DNA from: JBEKIK01 sp963838495
Lineage (GTDB): Bacteria; Planctomycetota; Planctomycetia; Pirellulales; Thermoguttaceae
Direction: 5' to 3'
DNA length: 64,000 bases
Assembly (NCBI GenBank): GCA_963838495.1
Contig: CAWIRC010000001.1
Location: forward strand, 1,736,001-1,800,000
Part shown: positions 37,910 through 47,113 of the stretch, one piece after another
Numbering within the stretch: the first letter of the stretch is position 1
Layout of the letters: every line of letters begins with the position of its first letter
The notes under the pieces: model-generated
What the model was told of the DNA's origin: nothing
The model's database searches: none
What the model saw: only the letters and a program-made list of their open reading frames with translations
Translations under genes and position numbers: made by a program

Positions 37910-37927
37910 AGGCACACTCCGTGTGCC
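37910..37927. repeat. AGGCACACTCCGTGTGCC hairpin
   Basis: A palindrome lies in the 41-bp gap between the double GspF gene and the GspI-like gene. An identical unit is at 50348-50365. It could modulate expression of the pseudopilins relative to the platform protein. Confidence 0.75.
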
Positions 37928-37930
37928 GCC

Positions 37931-40300
37931 TCATCCTCCCGTCAACTTCTTAATCAATGTAATCAGCGGTAAGAACAACGCCACCACAATGAACATTACG
38001 CCCAGCCCCACGCATATTATGAAAGGCGGATACGCCAGTTGCACCAGGGCGTTGAGGCGGTAGGCCAGGCGGCGGCGATTGCTGTCGGCCATTTCGCGCA
38101 TGGCCCAGGGCAAATTACCCGTCCGCTGTGCCGCCAGGAGCACCGCCCGATCGGCCCGCTTGATCAATCCATGCCGGTACAGGCTGTCGCACCAGTTCAT
38201 GCCCTGGTGGATATCCACGCCCACGTAGCACAGTTTTCGGCGAATGCCCCCCTGGGGATACATCCCCGCCAAAGTTAACACCATATTGCCCAGCGGCTGA
38301 TTGCTTTCCGTCGCCAGGGCCAGGCTGTCCAGAATTATCGCCGCGTGCCTGCGGCGCATAATCCTTGTTAACCCGGGCGGATTTAATTTAAACCGGCCCA
38401 AGTAACCAACCATCAAATAAATAATCAGCCCGACAATAACCAAAAATAACAGCATGAAAATAAATCCGAAATCAATGACAAAATGGGACGTTCCCATTAA
38501 AGCTTTTGTTATACCCGGCAAACCGGTTCTAAAATCACGGAATATTTTTTCATAACTGGGGACGATCTTCAACATCGTAAAACTAAAGATGCCCAGGCCG
38601 AAAATTATCACCAAGCCGATGTAAAGGAACCTGGCGAACAAGGAATTTGCAATCACGGTGAATAAGTCTCGCGATGTCACCGCCTGGCGCAACGATTTAG
38701 CCAATTCGCCGGATTCATATCCCACGCGGATCATGGGCAAGAGTTTTTCGGGCACAATGCCGGGAACATGATCGATGGCCACCGGCAAGGGACAGCCCGC
38801 ATTGAGCAATTGAGCCAACATGCGGGCTTTATCCGCCATCCGCCCCCCGCCTCTCTGGGCAAAGGCCTCGAGAGCTGGAACCAATGGAATCCCTTTTTCG
38901 GCCGCAATCGCCAGCGACCAGAGCAACGCATTCTGCTTAGATTTACTATTTTGCCGCAGAATTTCTACCACTATGAAAACGGTCGCCAGCAACACGATCC
39001 AAGACGTCAACAAAAACGGCGAAAATGAAAGCCCAATCAGCCCGAGAACAATAAATATCCAACATATTACCGTTACGATGGATTCAAACGTATCGCCAAC
39101 GAATTTTGTCTTTGCCAGCACTCGAATAATCACTAAAAATGCGATGCCTGCCAATATCAGGCCTATGGCTATGATAATCGCCTGAGTCGCCGACATCGTA
39201 TTAGCCGGATGTGATTGTACGTAATTATGCGGCCCTCCGCCTGTCAACATTGTGATCAGAGCAATTAAAGGCATAAACAGCCCCAGCACAACGAAGCCGC
39301 AGAAACAGATGATCAAGAGGAAAGTGGCGGGCAATAAAAATACTTCCAGGTTTCGGCTTTGTGCAGTCGCCTGACCCTCGAACATCTCGGCCGCCGATTG
39401 GAATGCGCCGCCGAGCGTCGATGCCTGCTCGCCTACATAGATCAATGGCAACATATCCCGCGAAAATTGCCGTCTTGATCCGATGCTCTCGCTCAACGAC
39501 CGGCCCTGCTCGATCTCCGCCGCCACCCCGCGGCACGCCCGGGCCAGATATGCGTCCTGCATCCCATTGCTTGTCAAACGCAAGGATTCCGGAAGTGGCA
39601 CTTGTTGATTTATCAGCATTGCCATCAACCGCGAAAATCGGGCCATCTGACTGCATCTTAACACCGAACCAATCAGCGGCAGCGCGTAAAAGGCCGGCAT
39701 TATCCAGGAGCTTATTATCCGCATGCTTAAAATCAGGGGGATAAGCAATAAAATTATTGTTATGGATATAAATACTGTTGCTACAGGCTTGGTCCCGTAG
39801 AGCACCAAGTTAGTAATTTGCGGAAGTTCGGTTTTGTAATCTCGAAACGTGTTGCCGAAATGAGGTACGATATAAAAACCTAATAATACCGCCAAAAAAC
39901 TCATTACGACCATCAAGAAAGTCGGATAAGCCAGTTTCAGCCACACCTGCCTGCGCAGGTCGTGCTGAGTTTGCTCCAGATCGACGAACTGTTCCAGCGC
40001 TTCGGGCAAACGCCCGCTCCGCACCCCGGCGGTAATCAGCCCTCTGAGATGAACCGGAAAGCGCCCGCCTATGGCGCCGAGCGCATCTTCCAGCGACACG
40101 CCTCGCTCTATCCTGCCGGCTAAATCCAGCAACACCCGGCGCAGCCTGCGCGAGGGCCATTCCTCGGCCAAGGCCCGCAGACCCGACGGCAGCGGCAAAC
40201 CGGCCTTGGCCAATTCGGCCACGCCGGCGGCCAACTCGGCGGCCTCGGCTGTCGAAAGTTTCACCGGCGAAACGGCGTTTGATGGATCGGCCGTGCTCAT
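37931..40300 (-). CDS. fused double GspF inner-membrane platform protein
   Basis: GspF/PilC forms the inner-membrane platform of type II secretion and type IV pili. The first T2SF unit begins TAEAAELAAGVAELAKAGLP and has the GVRSGRLPEALEQF and QMARFSRLMAMLINQQVPLP motifs with three hydrophobic helices. A linker with about four further helices (IIIAIGLILAGIAFLVIIRV; WIVLLATVFIVVEIL) leads to a second unit starting ALLWSLAIAAEKGIPLVPAL, with VGYESGELAKSLRQAV and IILDSLALATESNQPL and a final LFLPLITLIKKLTGG. Length 789 residues, about twice a normal GspF. ATG 40300 is preferred; upstream codons translate a dispersed hairpin. The frame is intact throughout, so the fusion is real. Confidence 0.88.
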   Translation of the reverse strand: MSTADPSNAVSPVKLSTAEAAELAAGVAELAKAGLPLPSGLRALAEEWPSRRLRRVLLDLAGRIERGVSLEDALGAIGGRFPVHLRGLITAGVRSGRLPEALEQFVDLEQTQHDLRRQVWLKLAYPTFLMVVMSFLAVLLGFYIVPHFGNTFRDYKTELPQITNLVLYGTKPVATVFISITIILLLIPLILSMRIISSWIMPAFYALPLIGSVLRCSQMARFSRLMAMLINQQVPLPESLRLTSNGMQDAYLARACRGVAAEIEQGRSLSESIGSRRQFSRDMLPLIYVGEQASTLGGAFQSAAEMFEGQATAQSRNLEVFLLPATFLLIICFCGFVVLGLFMPLIALITMLTGGGPHNYVQSHPANTMSATQAIIIAIGLILAGIAFLVIIRVLAKTKFVGDTFESIVTVICWIFIVLGLIGLSFSPFLLTSWIVLLATVFIVVEILRQNSKSKQNALLWSLAIAAEKGIPLVPALEAFAQRGGGRMADKARMLAQLLNAGCPLPVAIDHVPGIVPEKLLPMIRVGYESGELAKSLRQAVTSRDLFTVIANSLFARFLYIGLVIIFGLGIFSFTMLKIVPSYEKIFRDFRTGLPGITKALMGTSHFVIDFGFIFMLLFLVIVGLIIYLMVGYLGRFKLNPPGLTRIMRRRHAAIILDSLALATESNQPLGNMVLTLAGMYPQGGIRRKLCYVGVDIHQGMNWCDSLYRHGLIKRADRAVLLAAQRTGNLPWAMREMADSNRRRLAYRLNALVQLAYPPFIICVGLGVMFIVVALFLPLITLIKKLTGG

Positions 40301-40329
40301 TGAACTTCGTTCCCTCTCCCTTATTCCTC

Positions 40330-40383
40330 GTTCCAAGGCTCTGCCTTGGAACGCATCATGTTCCCAAGCAGAGCTTGGGAACA
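40330..40383. repeat. paired hairpins GTTCCAAGGC / GTTCCCAAGC
   Basis: GTTCCAAGGCTCTGCCTTGG plus AAC and GTTCCCAAGCAGAGCTTGGG plus AAC stand side by side in the gap between the two GspF genes. They are close in form to GTTCCCACGCTCCTGCGTGG at 32520. Confidence 0.75.
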
Positions 40384-40391
40384 AGTTTAGT

Positions 40392-41466
40392 TCATGGCTG
40401 TGCCAATGCTCGCAGCATCGTCGTATAAGGAATGAATAACGTCAAAGCATATAAACCCGTTATCACCCCGGAAATGCATACCGTCAAAACGACGGGCGTG
40501 AAAATCCTAAGCAGGTCGGCTTGATGCTCCGCCCTGCGATTATACATTTCAGCGGCGTGTTTCAAGGCCGGCACAAGAATGTCCCTTTGCGAGGCCGCCG
40601 GCAAGAGCCAGCGCATAAGCGGCGGAAAGGCCGCCAATTGCCCGTCGTATCCCACCAGGCTCTGCCCGGCGCCGATCATTTGCGAAGCCTGCCGGGCGGC
40701 GGATATCAGCCGCATATCTCCCGAGGCCTCGGCGGCCAAGGTCAATGCCTCGGGCAAAGGCGCCGAGTTTTCCACCAGCAGCGCCAATATGTCGGCAAAA
40801 GCCGCGTTCCGCGAACAAGTCAGCATCGACCCGTACAAAGGCATTTTTGCCGCCATCCGGCCCAGGCCCGTCATCCCGATCCATGTTGCCCGCCGCGATC
40901 CATTCCAAACCAAAACGGCCAGGATTACAAGCAATATTGGCACGCCTAAACCCCAATAGATCGCGCCGCGTCCGATCCAGGCCAGAGCCACAAAAAATCC
41001 CCGGCACGGCACATGCAATGCCGTAAAGTCGGCGGCCAATCCCGGGGCCAGAAACCTGGAAAAAAATGCAAAACTCAACCAGCCCAAAATCACCACCACG
41101 AACGGATACAAGGCGGCGGATATCATGCTCCGCCGCGTCTGGGCCAGGCGGCGAATGCTGCCCGATAGGGATTCCAACGCCGCCGATAATCGCCCGGCGC
41201 AGCCCGGCCTCGATCACCGCCCGATATACCGGCGGAAATTGCGCCGAAGACTGGGCAATCAACTGCCCAAGCGGCTCGCCCGCTTTGGCACGCTCCGCAA
41301 GCATAGTGGTTATACGGCCAAGCGCACCCGGCAAATCGCCGCCAATCTCGGCCAGATTTGCCTCCAATGGCACGCCGGCTCTTACTAAAGCCACAATCTC
41401 ATCGTTCAGAGCGGTGAGTTGATCGAGCGTAATGGGAGGTGAATTAGGCGGGCTGTTTGAGGACAT
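40392..41466 (-). CDS. GspF-family platform protein (one frame break)
   Basis: ATG 41466 (GGAG upstream) starts MSSNSPPNSPPITLDQLTAL followed by the T2SF helical bundle VALVRAGVPLEANLAEIGGD. The break near 41199 (GCGC) is explained by two lost bases, restoring an EAGLR-x-GRLSAALESLSG motif that matches the GspF pattern in the neighbouring gene. Three hydrophobic helices (MISAALYPFVVVILGWLSFA; AIYWGLGVPILLVILAVLVW; VVLTVCISGVITGLYALTLF) and the second bundle FADILALLVENSAPLPEALT follow. About 359 residues, a normal GspF length. It precedes the double GspF in the same operon. Confidence 0.85.
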
Positions 41467-41607
41467 GGATACTCCGCTCAGATATTTAACTCCCAATAAA
41501 AATACCGGGATTTAAATCCTCATGCCCGAGAACTATCTATTTATATCAATGTTTACTGCCAAAGTAAAGTAGTAATTTTGCAATAATTCTGAAAATACCC
41601 TGGTTGG

Positions 41608-41690
41608 GGCAACTGATAATTGGGGCGGTGGATAGTTGGAGAGTCTAGTTGGGGCGACAGTTAAACTGTTGCCCCAACAGAAATTGTCAA
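41608..41690. repeat. TTGGGGCGACAGTT hairpins
   Basis: GTTGGGGCGACAGTTAAACT plus GTTGCCCCAAC (41649-41679) is a member of the TTGGGGCGGCAGT family, preceded by decayed TTGGGGC copies from 41608. It lies between gspE and gspF. Confidence 0.7.
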
Positions 41691-41700
41691 AACCGAGTAG

Positions 41701-42880
41701 CTATATATTACTGAATCCTAAAACCCGGCGGACTTCGGCAGCCGAGGTCCTGCCGGCCTCGACCGCCTGGCAGGCCCTGGCCCACCGGCTGACCATCCCT
41801 GCCGCAATGGCAAGTTTTTCCAATTCCGCCGTATCTGCGCGAGAAAGTACCGCCCGGCCAAGATCGGAATGCTTTAAAACCACTAGTTCCACAATCAAAA
41901 ACCGCCCTAAAAACCCCGTTCCCCGGCAGGCTTCGCAGCCGACAGCCCGGCGCACCCGCCGCACATCAAGCCCCAAGCGGTCCTCGGGATCGTTCGAATC
42001 CTGCGCACAATCGCACAATCCGCGCAACAATCGCTGATTCAGTACGGCCAGCAAGCCGCTTCGCAAAATATATGGTTCTATGCCCATGTCCAGAAGCCGG
42101 CTTACGGTTTCGGCCGCGCTGCCGGCATGAAAAGTGGTCAACAGCAAGTGGCCAGTAAGCGACGCCTGCATGGCCGCATCGGCAGTGGCCCGATCGCGAA
42201 TTTCGCCCACGAAAATCACCTCCGGGTCCTGGCGCATCAGAAATCGCAACCCGGAGGACAGATCCAATCCCGCCTGCGGATTGACCTGCGCCTGTGCCAC
42301 GCCGTCCAGGGCCACCTCGATCGGATCCTCGATGGATACCATGCTCCTTGAGCCGCAGGTCTGCTGTGCAATCTCCCGCAGACACGCATAAGCGCTCGTG
42401 GTCTTTCCGCTTCCCGCCGGCCCGGATATGACGATCGCCCCCGACGTCTCCACCAGCAAATTTCGCAACGCCGAAAGCATGTCCGCCGGGAGCCCAAGAT
42501 CGTCCAGGCGCTGATACAGGCTCGAAGAGCCGAAAAAACGCACCACCGCCCGCTCGCCGTGCAAGGTGGGAAAAGTGCTTACCCGCATTTCCACGTCGCT
42601 CTCCGGCGCGGATGCGGCCTTCCTGGGGTCGGTCGGTGTGATATGTCAAAAGCTCGGCCTTGACCTTCAATCGGGCGATGATGTTCGGCCCTAATTTGGC
42701 CGAAAAAACGGCCACCGGCGCCAGCACCCCGTTAAGCCGATACTTCAATTCCAATCCCTGCGAAGTCGGTTGCAGATGCAAGTCGCTGGCCCCGCACGCA
42801 CACCCTTCGGCCAGAATGGCGTCAACTGCCCGCGTTGCATATTGCGGATCGGCCGGATCAAATTTTTTGTAATCGAACAT
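41701..42880 (-). CDS. GspE/PilB-type secretion ATPase (one frame break)
   Basis: The hexameric ATPase powers pseudopilus assembly. The N-terminal part (MFDYKKFDPADPQYATRAVD onward) is the N2 domain with ASDLHLQPTSQGLELKYRLN; the long N1 domain of GspE is missing. The break near 42607 (GCGC), probably two lost bases, joins EGRIRA to SDVEMRVSTFPTLHGERAVV. The core has Walker A GPAGSGKTTSAYACLREI, the Asp box SIEDPIEVALDGVAQAQVN, Walker B LRFLMRQDPEVIFVGEIRD, and the His box LLLTTFHAGSA. A CDCAQ..CEACRG cysteine pair near the C-terminus is the GspE zinc site. About 393 residues. It heads the operon. Confidence 0.9.
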
Positions 42881-42957
42881 AATTTAATATCCATTTTCTA
42901 AGCTAATGAATGTTGCTTTAAAGTTTATTGATTGTCAGGTAAGTAATATCTTTTTTT

Positions 42958-43075
42958 CATCGGAGCCGGGCCGTATCGGCCCGGAAATTCCGGGGCGACA
43001 CGCCCCGGCTCTGATTTATTTTACGATATTGTTTTCCTGAGATTCAGTAGCCCGGGAGATTGCTCTCGGCGTTGC
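42958..43075. repeat. hairpins between gspE and the BtuC-like gene
   Basis: GGAGCCGGGCCGTATCGGCC plus CGG is followed by CCGGGGCGACACGCCCCGG and then AGCCCGGGAGATTGCTCTCG plus G (43049-43069); the last recurs at 51861-51884 and, inverted, at 60137-60157. They mark the boundary between the ABC-transporter genes and the pseudopilus operon. Confidence 0.65.
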
Positions 43076-43079
43076 GATA

Positions 43080-44081
43080 TTAAAATTCATGAAATCCCCA
43101 TCTCCTTCCGAACAAGAGCCAGAGGAAGAACGGCCCGCCCAAAAGCGCCGTGATCACGCCTACGGGCAGTTCGCCGGGCGCCATGATCGTCCGCCCCACC
43201 GTGTCGCACAGCACCAGAAACGCACCGCCCAAAAGCCACGTGGCCGGAAAAAGAAAACGGTGCTCCGGCCCGACCAGCAGACGGCAGATATGCGGCACCA
43301 TCAGCCCCACAAACCCGATCGGCCCGCAAAACGCCACAACCGCCCCCACCATCAGCGATACCGCGAAAAACAACAACATCCTGGTGAAATTTACAGCCAC
43401 GCCGCGGCTGGCCGCGAAATCCTCGCCCAAAAGCATGAGGTTCAGCTCGTGCGTCAGCGAGGCGATGATCAGGCATCCGATAAAGACAAACGGCAGCAAA
43501 GTGAGCACGTCGCGGAAGCTGACCACGTTTTCCATCCCGCCCATCACCCAGCGGATCATGCGAAACGTCTGCGATATGTCGCTTATGTACTGCAAAAACA
43601 GGATCAGGCTGGAAAAAAAGAAACTTATCGCCACGCCCGCCAGCAGCATCGTGGCCGTGGTCGATCCCTGCGGCGCCTGCGTGGTCAAGGCATACACTAA
43701 TAGAATGGTCAGCGCCGCCCCGCAAAACGCCGCCAGCGTGAAGCCGGGAATGCCCAAAAATGCAAAATTCCACCTCATTAAAAAACACAACGCCGCGCCC
43801 AGCGACGCCCCGCTCGATATGCCCAGCGTGAACGGAGTGGCCAGCGGGTTGCGAAACATGGCCTGAAAACTCATGCCGCTTGCTGCCAATGCCGAACCGG
43901 CCAAAAACGCCATTGCCACCCGGGGAATGCGCAGTTTCCAAAGAATGTCGATCTTCACCGCGTCCTCGGCCGAGCCCCAAAGCGCCCCAAAAGGTATCCG
44001 TTCCATGCCCCAAAACGGCGCCGCCGCCGCAACCAGCAAGGCCAGCACGAACAATCCGGCAAGTATCAATCCCCGATTCAT
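43080..44081 (-). CDS. FecCD/BtuC-type ABC transporter permease
   Basis: The 333-residue protein has about nine to ten transmembrane helices and the FecCD family signatures: LRIPRVAMAFLAGSALAASG, FQAMFRNPLATPFTLGIS, GPIGFVGLMVPHICRLLVG and GELPVGVITALLGGPFFLWL. The last cytoplasmic loops contact the ATPase. Together with the upstream ATPase and binding protein it makes a complete importer for cobalamin or an iron chelate. ATG 44081 is preceded by AGGTAAAGG. The frame is intact. The substrate is best guessed from the binding protein. Confidence 0.9.
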   Translation of the reverse strand: MNRGLILAGLFVLALLVAAAAPFWGMERIPFGALWGSAEDAVKIDILWKLRIPRVAMAFLAGSALAASGMSFQAMFRNPLATPFTLGISSGASLGAALCFLMRWNFAFLGIPGFTLAAFCGAALTILLVYALTTQAPQGSTTATMLLAGVAISFFFSSLILFLQYISDISQTFRMIRWVMGGMENVVSFRDVLTLLPFVFIGCLIIASLTHELNLMLLGEDFAASRGVAVNFTRMLLFFAVSLMVGAVVAFCGPIGFVGLMVPHICRLLVGPEHRFLFPATWLLGGAFLVLCDTVGRTIMAPGELPVGVITALLGGPFFLWLLFGRRWGFHEF

Positions 44082-44365
44082 CCTTTACCTGTTTCTTGCA
44101 CGGCTATAGACCATAAGTAAATCTATTGCAAATTGAGCAATTGCAAATTGCAAATTGCAAAATGAACAAAGGATAATTTGAATTAAGGGGCTCTAACGAA
44201 ACCTCTCCTCTCCCTTTGGGAGAGGGGCTAGGGGTGAGGGCGTTTATATAATGAATATTTGGTTTTGTTAGAGATCCAAAAGTTTAAAAACATTTAATCG
44301 AAGCTCAATTTGACATTTGCAATTTGCAATTTGCAATAAATATTTTCTACATAACATCCCGGCGA
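44082..44365. repeat. TTGCAAATT and CTCTCCCTTTGGGAGAGG repeats
   Basis: Two TTGCAAATT-type blocks (44124-44163 and 44309-44338) flank a CTCTCCCTTTGGGAGAGGGG hairpin (44206-44225) with a GGGGTGAGGGCG tail. They fill the gap between permease and ATPase genes, so the transporter operon is interrupted by 284 bp of repeats. Confidence 0.75.
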
Positions 44366-45198
44366 TTATACCCCTCCGCTTTGGCCCGCGCCCCTATGCA
44401 CGCCGGGCACAATCATCGAAATATTCTTACCCGGATGTTCGACCAGCAACAGCGGCGTATCGTAAATCTTCTGTAAAATCTCGCCTTTCATGATCTCGCC
44501 CGGCGAGCCGTCAAACACCACTCTTCCATCCTTCAGCGCCACCACCCGGCCCGCTTCCAACACTGCATTATTCAGGTCATGGGTAACGGCCAGTATCGTG
44601 ACCCCGATTTCCTTGTTCATCGACGCCATCAACGCCATAATCTCGTTTTGCCGGTAATAATCCAAAAACGTGGTGGGCTCGTCCAACAACCAGACGTGCG
44701 CGCCTGCGCCAGCGCGGCGGCAATATATACCTTTTGCCGCTCGCCGCCGCTGAGCGTGGAAATCCTTCGCCCCGCGAATTCCGCCGTACTGGTCCTCGAC
44801 ATCGCCTCGCCTACCGCCTGCCGGTCCTTTTTGCTTACCGGCGAAAACGGGCTGAGATGCGGATACCGGCACATCAACAAAAATTGTTCCACGCTAAAGG
44901 GAATCATGCGGCTGTCGGCCTGCGGCACGTACGCCACCAGCCGGGCAAGCTCTTTCTGGCTATACCGATCGCGCGGCCGGCCTTCGATCTCCAATTCCCC
45001 GCTTCCGCCGCCGAGCAAGCGATCAAAACACTTCAACAACGTCGTCTTGCCCGCCCCGTTTGGACCCACTACCGCCACATATTCCCCGCGCCGAACCGAA
45101 AACGACACCTCCCGCAAAATCTTTTTCCCACCCAGTGAAATAGAGAAGCTCTTCGCCTCCAGGACAGCATCTTTGCCGGTGTTAGTTTCCATCGTCAT
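44366..45198 (-). CDS. BtuD/FecE-type ABC transporter ATPase (one frame break)
   Basis: The nucleotide-binding subunit carries VAVVGPNGAGKTTLLKCF (Walker A), a Q-loop in YVPQADSRMIPF, the signature STLSGGERQKVYIAAALAQA, then after restoration of one missing base near 44699 (GCGC) AHVWLLDEPTTFLDYYRQNE (Walker B, D-loop) and the His switch ILAVTHDLNNA. About 277 residues. The C-terminal tail GVHRGAGQSGGV is partly hairpin-derived. It is the energy-supplying partner of the permease at 43080-44081 and binding protein at 45243-46187. Confidence 0.88.
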
Positions 45199-45206
45199 CT
45201 CTTATT

Positions 45207-45231
45207 TAGCCCCCGGTGAACACACCGGGGG
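45207..45231. repeat. CCCCGGTGAACACACCGGGG hairpin
   Basis: This is the most regular copy of the family listed at 3701-3725. It lies between the binding-protein gene and its ATPase, where it could cause differential expression within the operon. Confidence 0.75.
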
Positions 45232-45242
45232 TGTCGGCACTT

Positions 45243-46187
45243 TCATCTATCGCCCCAATCCATTTCCGGGTGCAGCAATCGAGCCAAATCCTCCACAAAC
45301 TGTATAAATCGAGGCCCCGGCACTATCGAATAGTCCCGGTTAAAAGTATATATTCTATGCCGCCTGACCGCCTCCACATTTTCCAATCCCTGCCAATCAG
45401 CCAAGGTCTCTTCCGGCAGAAAATGTTCTGTATCCACGCCCGACACCAGGTCTACAATCACATCCGGATTCATACGCATAATGCCCTCGGTCGATACCAT
45501 TGGAAACCGGGCCAGCGCATGGTGGCCGACATTTTCTCCGCCCGCCAGTTCAATCATCTTGTCAAAATAATCGTCGTTGCCGGCGATATACACGTCCACC
45601 AGTCCGCCGCTGCCTTGTATGCGGTCGATGGAAATCATCACGCGAGGTCGTTTGGCGCCGGCGGTTTTATCGCGAATTCGATCCAACCGCGTTTGTATCT
45701 CATCCGCCGCCCGACGCCCCCGATCCTCAACCCCGCATGTACTCCCAACCGTGCGCAGCGATTCGATAATCCCGCTGATATATTTGTGGCAAACAACTGC
45801 CGTTGTTAATCCCAATTTCCGAAATCCAGGCAGCCATTGTTCGTGTTCTTCAAGCAGGATAACCAGGTCGGGCTTCAGGGCAATTATGGCCTCGAAATTC
45901 GGATCCAAAAAACCGCCTACCTTCGGCAGCCTTCGCACTTCCGCAGGATACGTGCAAAATCGCGTGACGCCAACCAGCCGATCGCTTAATCCCAAGGCAT
46001 AAAGCGTTTCGGTTATGCTCGGCGCCATGGAAACGATCCGCCCATAATCACCCCGTCCAGCGGCGGCATTATTTTCGGCCGGGAAATATCGCTCACGAAT
46101 GGAAAAACACGCGACAAACGCCAGCACACATGCCGTTGCTATTAAGAACTTGCTACCAAAGGCATTTATCGACTTTGCTGTACTCAT
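45243..46187 (-). CDS. BtuF-like periplasmic binding protein
   Basis: The 314-residue protein starts with an N-terminal membrane/signal helix (FLIATACVLAFVACFSI; a Cys lies at the possible lipobox) and continues RIVSMAPSITETLYALGLSD, the BtuF/FecB cluster-A9 first strand, then GVTRFCTYPAEVRRLPKVGG, FEAIIALKPDLVILLEEHEQ and the second lobe NPDVIVDLVSG. This subclass usually binds cobalamin or iron complexes. The gene starts the transporter operon. The 172-bp divergent gap to the His/Gly-rich protein has no recognisable cobalamin riboswitch, which leaves the substrate open. Confidence 0.85.
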   Translation of the reverse strand: MSTAKSINAFGSKFLIATACVLAFVACFSIRERYFPAENNAAAGRGDYGRIVSMAPSITETLYALGLSDRLVGVTRFCTYPAEVRRLPKVGGFLDPNFEAIIALKPDLVILLEEHEQWLPGFRKLGLTTAVVCHKYISGIIESLRTVGSTCGVEDRGRRAADEIQTRLDRIRDKTAGAKRPRVMISIDRIQGSGGLVDVYIAGNDDYFDKMIELAGGENVGHHALARFPMVSTEGIMRMNPDVIVDLVSGVDTEHFLPEETLADWQGLENVEAVRRHRIYTFNRDYSIVPGPRFIQFVEDLARLLHPEMDWGDR

Positions 46188-46359
46188 AAAGATTTAATGC
46201 GCCATCATTCCGATTTCACAAAATCCTCGTTCCCTTTTCATCATATAATCGCAACTGCTTATCAGTTAGTATGTTACGTACTTTTGATAAATTTTTGGCA
46301 TGGCGAATGCACCCATCAATCTATAGTGTTTAAAACCTTTGTTCCGAAAGGAGCTTGCC

Positions 46360-46764
46360 ATGAAACGCACCATCCTCAGCATCGCAGTCTTCGGTGTATT
46401 AGGCATCTTGTCCGCTCCTTCACTGGCAAACGGATATCCGCCCGGCAAAGGAGCACATCCTAACATAGTCAAAGTCAACCAATATTACCACGGCGCCTAC
46501 CATGGCAATAATCACGGCGGCTATCACGAGGTTTACCACGGCGGCTACCACGGCGGCTACCACGGCGGATATCACGGCCCATATTTCGGCGGAACGGTTG
46601 TTTATAACGCCCTTCCTCCACTGTGGAATTACCATGTGCCTTCAACTTTGTTTCCACCCGCTCCACCCTTGATTGCACCGCCCGTTTATACACCCTATTA
46701 CTATTATCCCAGCGCCGGTTTTTATTATTCCAGCCCGCAACTTAGCATAGGAGTCGGATTCTAA
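46360..46764 (+). CDS. secreted His/Gly/Tyr-repeat protein
   Basis: ATG 46360 follows AAAGGAGC and encodes MKRTILSIAVFGVLGILSAP, a signal peptide ending near SLA-NG. Residues about 42-77 repeat HGGYHGGY with variants such as YHEVYHGG; the rest is Pro/Tyr-rich, with YYYYPSAGFYYSSPQ. There are no cysteines. Such low-complexity His-rich proteins can bind metals (Ni, Zn, Cu) or form extracellular matrix; no enzyme domain is present. It is divergent from the BtuF-like gene and may share its regulatory gap. Function is not assigned. Confidence 0.78.
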   Translation: MKRTILSIAVFGVLGILSAPSLANGYPPGKGAHPNIVKVNQYYHGAYHGNNHGGYHEVYHGGYHGGYHGGYHGPYFGGTVVYNALPPLWNYHVPSTLFPPAPPLIAPPVYTPYYYYPSAGFYYSSPQLSIGVGF

Positions 46765-46772
46765 GCGAATTA

Positions 46773-46870
46773 AAACCGAGGGCCAGCCGACGAGGCCCGG
46801 TCCTTCAACGAGCCAGGGTGTCATCCCCGCACTGGCTCTTTGAACGAAACCCTCACGGCTCCCTCGGTTT
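46773..46870 (+). other. structured RNA-like element closed by a 10-bp inverted repeat
   Basis: AAACCGAGGG (46773-46782) pairs with CCCTCGGTTT (46861-46870). Inside, GAGCCAG (46810-46816) pairs with CTGGCTC, giving a nested stem, with a GGCCAGCCGACGAGGCC arm before it. It begins nine bases after the stop of the His/Gly-rich gene. It could be a terminator-like 3' end or a small RNA; there is no T tract directly after it. Confidence 0.45.
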
Positions 46871-46948
46871 ATTGAATAAAAAATCCAGGGTATCGCAAAA
46901 TCCAGGAATTTCCCAAAAAATCCTTCCTAGAACGGCCTACGGCCGTAA

Positions 46949-47054
46949 CCAACTTTAAGGTTCAGGGTTCAATATACATCGTTTTATAGTGCGGAATCAC
47001 GGTGAAACGATGATATATTTTTACGAACCCTGAACCCGAGTTGGTTTTTTTTTT
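46949..47054 (+). terminator. long stem-loop with a ten-T tract
   Basis: CCAAC (46949-46953) and GGTTCAGGGTTC (46959-46970) pair with GAACCCTGAACC (47025-47036) and GTTGG (47040-47044), and ATACATCGTTT/AAACGATGATAT extend the stem inward. TTTTTTTTTT follows at 47045-47054. This is the strongest intrinsic terminator of the window and separates the His/Gly-rich gene from the secretin-like gene. Confidence 0.8.
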
Positions 47055-47113
47055 AAAACCGGCTCTCTAACGCCAAGTGATATTTCTTTCTCTCTTACAC
47101 AAGGAGCATGGCA

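Noticed and set aside
46188..46359. Cobalamin riboswitch before the BtuF-like gene
   Set aside because: The gap is only 172 bp, AT-rich, and I find no B12-box-like conserved core.
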